Part shown: positions 5,570-7,382 of the stretch, one piece after another | Position numbering within the stretch: the stretch's first letter is position 1 | How the letters are laid out: every line of letters starts with the position of its first letter | Assembly: GCA_913044255.1 (NCBI GenBank) | Contig: CAJWOI010000132.1 | Coordinates: 1-7,382, forward strand | Source: an uncultured Alphaproteobacteria bacterium | GTDB lineage: Bacteria > Pseudomonadota > Alphaproteobacteria > UBA7887 | Reading direction: 5' to 3' | DNA: 7,382 bases | Notes under the pieces: model-generated | What the model was told of the DNA's origin: nothing | The model's database searches: none | Seen by the model: only the letters and a program-made list of their open reading frames with translations | Made by a program: the position numbers and the translations under genes

Positions 5570-6688
5570 TCACAGCGTCACGATCTTCGGGGGGAGCAGA
5601 TCGCCAGTCGCCTTTGAGATTTGATCGGAAATACGCTCGGCTATAGCTCCAAATGCTTGAGAATGTGCGCTATCTGGATTGGACATAACTATTGGTTTTC
5701 CTTGGTCCGAGGTTTCTCGGATTTCTATGTCCAACGGTAGTTCTCCAAGAAATTCCACATTCAACTTTGTAGCCCAGTCTCTCGCGCCACCATGGCTAAA
5801 AATCTCACTGCGGTCTCCGCATTTCGGGCATAGAAAATAGCTCATGTTCTCGATGAAACCTAACACCGGAACATCTACACGCTGGAACATTGCTACTCCC
5901 TTTCGCGCGTCCAGCAGGGCGATATCTTGAGGCGTCGACACGATAACCGCGCCGGCCAGCGGCACTTTTTGGGCCATCGTCAATTGTGCATCACCAGTGC
6001 CAGGAGGCATGTCGACTATCAAAAAGTCCAGTTTGCCCCATAGCACGTCACGTAGCATCTGTTCGAGCGCTCCCTGGACCATGGGGCCACGCCAAATCAT
6101 TGGGGTATCTTCGTCCACCAAAAACCCCATAGACATGCATTTGACGCCGTAATTCTCCATGGGCCGCAATTTTTTGCCTTCAGCAGTTTGTGGTTGGCCA
6201 GTTATGCCGAGCATTCGGGGCATCGATGGCCCGTAAACGTCGGCGTCCATTATGCCGACACGCTGGCCTTTGGCAGCAAATGCAAGTGCGAGATTAACGG
6301 CGATCGTTGATTTTCCAACACCTCCTTTCCCGCTTGCTACTGCCACTATAGCACCCACATCGGGAAGGTCAGGTGCCGGTTGTGTATTGGTGTTTTGTGG
6401 CGCAGCAGCATGACGTGTTTTGGAATCTTTGGGAGCCTGGTGCTCAGCGGTCAAGACTGCCGTTGCGGACAGCACGCCGGGCAAGGCGCGCACCACTTCC
6501 TCGCATGTTTTCCGCACGGGCTCCATTTCTTCAACCCTAGAAGGTATGATCTCGATACTAAAACCAACATTGCCATTTCTTATGACAATGCCGGAAATCA
6601 TCTTTAAATCGACCAAATTCCCCTTGCTGTCGGGTAGCTTTATTCCCGCCAGGGCCTCAGTAATTTGTTCTTCGCTAATGGGTGGCAT
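5570..6688 (-). CDS. Mrp/ApbC-family iron-sulfur carrier P-loop ATPase
   Basis: The 372-residue product belongs to the Mrp/NBP35 group of cytoplasmic P-loop ATPases that bind and transfer Fe-S clusters to apo-proteins. Residues 1 to about 80 are a MIP18-like (DUF59) domain, followed by a Gln/Pro/Ala-rich linker (about 83-108). The ATPase domain has a deviant Walker A GKGGVGKST (120-128) including the signature first lysine, IMDADVYGPS (146-155), WRGPMVQGALEQ (199-210), Walker B-like LIVDMPPGTGD (223-233), and the CxxC pair CPKC (287-290) that holds a bridging cluster at the dimer interface. Start ATG 6688 has only a distant AGGT as ribosome site, but it fits the family's N-terminal end. It is divergent to hflK with 151 bases between and converges with thyX. 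A class I fumarase in the same window is a plausible, unproven client type. Confidence 0.93.
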   Translation of the reverse strand: MPPISEEQITEALAGIKLPDSKGNLVDLKMISGIVIRNGNVGFSIEIIPSRVEEMEPVRKTCEEVVRALPGVLSATAVLTAEHQAPKDSKTRHAAAPQNTNTQPAPDLPDVGAIVAVASGKGGVGKSTIAVNLALAFAAKGQRVGIMDADVYGPSMPRMLGITGQPQTAEGKKLRPMENYGVKCMSMGFLVDEDTPMIWRGPMVQGALEQMLRDVLWGKLDFLIVDMPPGTGDAQLTMAQKVPLAGAVIVSTPQDIALLDARKGVAMFQRVDVPVLGFIENMSYFLCPKCGDRSEIFSHGGARDWATKLNVEFLGELPLDIEIRETSDQGKPIVMSNPDSAHSQAFGAIAERISDQISKATGDLLPPKIVTL

Positions 6689-6737
6689 TCTTGAAATCTA
6701 CCTGTTTGGGCCAATATGCTGCCTAGGCTCGCGTTTT

Positions 6738-6750
6738 GGTTTACTAAACC
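6738..6750. promoter_or_regulatory. Palindrome in the mrp-hflK divergent region
   Basis: GGTTTACTAAACC has 6-bp symmetric arms around a central C. It lies 50 bases upstream of the mrp start and 90 upstream of hflK, a location suited to an operator. No regulator can be assigned, and a chance palindrome of this size is possible. Confidence 0.25.
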
Positions 6751-6839
6751 TGTTGGCGTGAGGCCATTTTTTTGTTCGCCACTTGGCTGCGGCAGGCTAC
6801 CATGGCCGCATGAGGCGATTGATCAAAGGAACATAACAA

Positions 6840-7382
6840 ATGCCATGGACCAATCAAGGCAGCGGGGGACCATGGGGTCCAAGTGGCGGCAACGGCGGTG
6901 CCGGTGCCGGTGGTGGCGATGATGGATCTGGTTCGTGGGGGCGTCGGCCGCCCGGAGGCGGCCCTCAGGGGCCAGATATCGAGGACCTTTTGCGTCGTGG
7001 ACAGGACCGGATTCGTGGTTTGTTGCCGGGAAAACTGGGCGGCAGGGGTTTCGGGCTTGTATTGCTAATATTGGCAGCGCTGTGGCTGGGTTCCGGCTTT
7101 TACACCATTGCGCCAGAAGAACAGGGCGTGGTGCTGCGCTTTGGAGAATATGCTACGACAACCCAGCCGGGTCTTAACTATCATTTTCCCTATCCCATCG
7201 AAACTTTGCTCAAGGTGGCGGTGTTGACCGTGCGTCGAGTGGAGATTGGTTACCGCAGCGCGGCCGACGTTGCTAGAACCGGCGACCGCAACGTTGATGA
7301 TGAAAGTTTAATGCTGACCGGTGACGAGAATATCATCGATGTCAATTTCGTCGTCCAGTGGGCGGTGAAAGATGCGGCCGCT
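6840..7382 (+). CDS. hflK: HflK, FtsH modulator subunit (3' end outside window)
   Basis: A frame from ATG 6840 stays open to the window edge (181 residues visible); AAAGGA lies 9 bases upstream. The product starts MPWTNQGSGGPWG, followed by a Gly/Pro/Asp-rich cytoplasmic segment (about 5-48), the 'PDIEDLLRRGQDRIRGLLPG' stretch, one membrane segment at about 69-90 (FGLVLLILAALWLGSGFYTI) and the beginning of the SPFH/prohibitin domain: APEEQGVVLRFGEY, QPGLNYHFPYPIE, VRRVEIGYR, and the 'SLMLTGDENIIDVNFVVQW' motif, all characteristic of HflK. HflK with HflC forms a large periplasmic-facing membrane cage around FtsH and restrains its proteolysis of membrane proteins. hflC would be expected next, outside the window. 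Length to the edge is about half of a typical HflK; no frameshift is seen. Confidence 0.95.
   Translation, partial: MPWTNQGSGGPWGPSGGNGGAGAGGGDDGSGSWGRRPPGGGPQGPDIEDLLRRGQDRIRGLLPGKLGGRGFGLVLLILAALWLGSGFYTIAPEEQGVVLRFGEYATTTQPGLNYHFPYPIETLLKVAVLTVRRVEIGYRSAADVARTGDRNVDDESLMLTGDENIIDVNFVVQWAVKDAAA

Noticed and set aside
6420..6761. 113-codon plus-strand frame opposite the mrp start
   Set aside because: It is a shadow of the mrp N-terminal region; mrp has clear domain evidence.
6883..7177. Two overlapping plus-strand frames at the right edge
   Set aside because: They are out-of-frame readings of hflK, whose own frame is open to the window end and carries the family motifs.

Overview
The window looks like a chromosomal segment of an alphaproteobacterium with moderate GC. 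The protein set points that way: an alpha-type SspB, an alpha-type flavin-dependent thymidylate synthase, an Mrp with a degenerate MIP18 domain and an HflK beginning MPWTNQG. So does the clearest RNA gene, a tmRNA in the circularly permuted, two-piece layout known from Alphaproteobacteria. No mobile element, CRISPR array or phage gene is visible, and nothing suggests recent transfer. I assign no genus; an affiliation near Rhodospirillales-like lineages is only an impression.

Layout from left to right. The window opens inside an AsmA-family envelope protein gene (+ strand, 5' end outside the window, stop at 1234). A leader of about 220 bases carrying a possible extended -10 promoter precedes a small exported protein (+, 1457-1792) with a two-copy 14-residue repeat. 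Converging on it from the right is a minus-strand block that reads, in transcription order, ssrA (tmRNA, about 4428-4148), sspB (4120-3629) and a class I [4Fe-4S] fumarase (3482-1872). thyX (+, 4468-5493) diverges from ssrA. It converges on mrp/apbC (minus, 6688-5570), which in turn diverges from hflK (+, from 6840, running off the right edge).

The most coherent story is ribosome rescue and regulated proteolysis. tmRNA adds a degradation tag (encoded part ANDNELALAA) to stalled nascent proteins. SspB, encoded 28 bases beyond the tmRNA's last visible hairpin, is the adaptor family that delivers ssrA-tagged proteins to ClpXP, so tag and tag-reader are neighbours here. HflK at the right edge belongs to the complex that modulates the FtsH membrane protease, another enzyme able to degrade ssrA-tagged substrates. 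The other genes are metabolic or maintenance functions: TCA-cycle fumarase, dTMP synthesis, Fe-S carrier/ATPase and outer-membrane or envelope lipid homeostasis (AsmA). The window is mostly ordinary core genome. The points worth a second look are the permuted tmRNA with its tag and T-loop, the crowded divergent ssrA/thyX region, the strong hairpin plus 14-bp palindrome between sspB and fum, and the uncharacterised small repeat-bearing exported protein.
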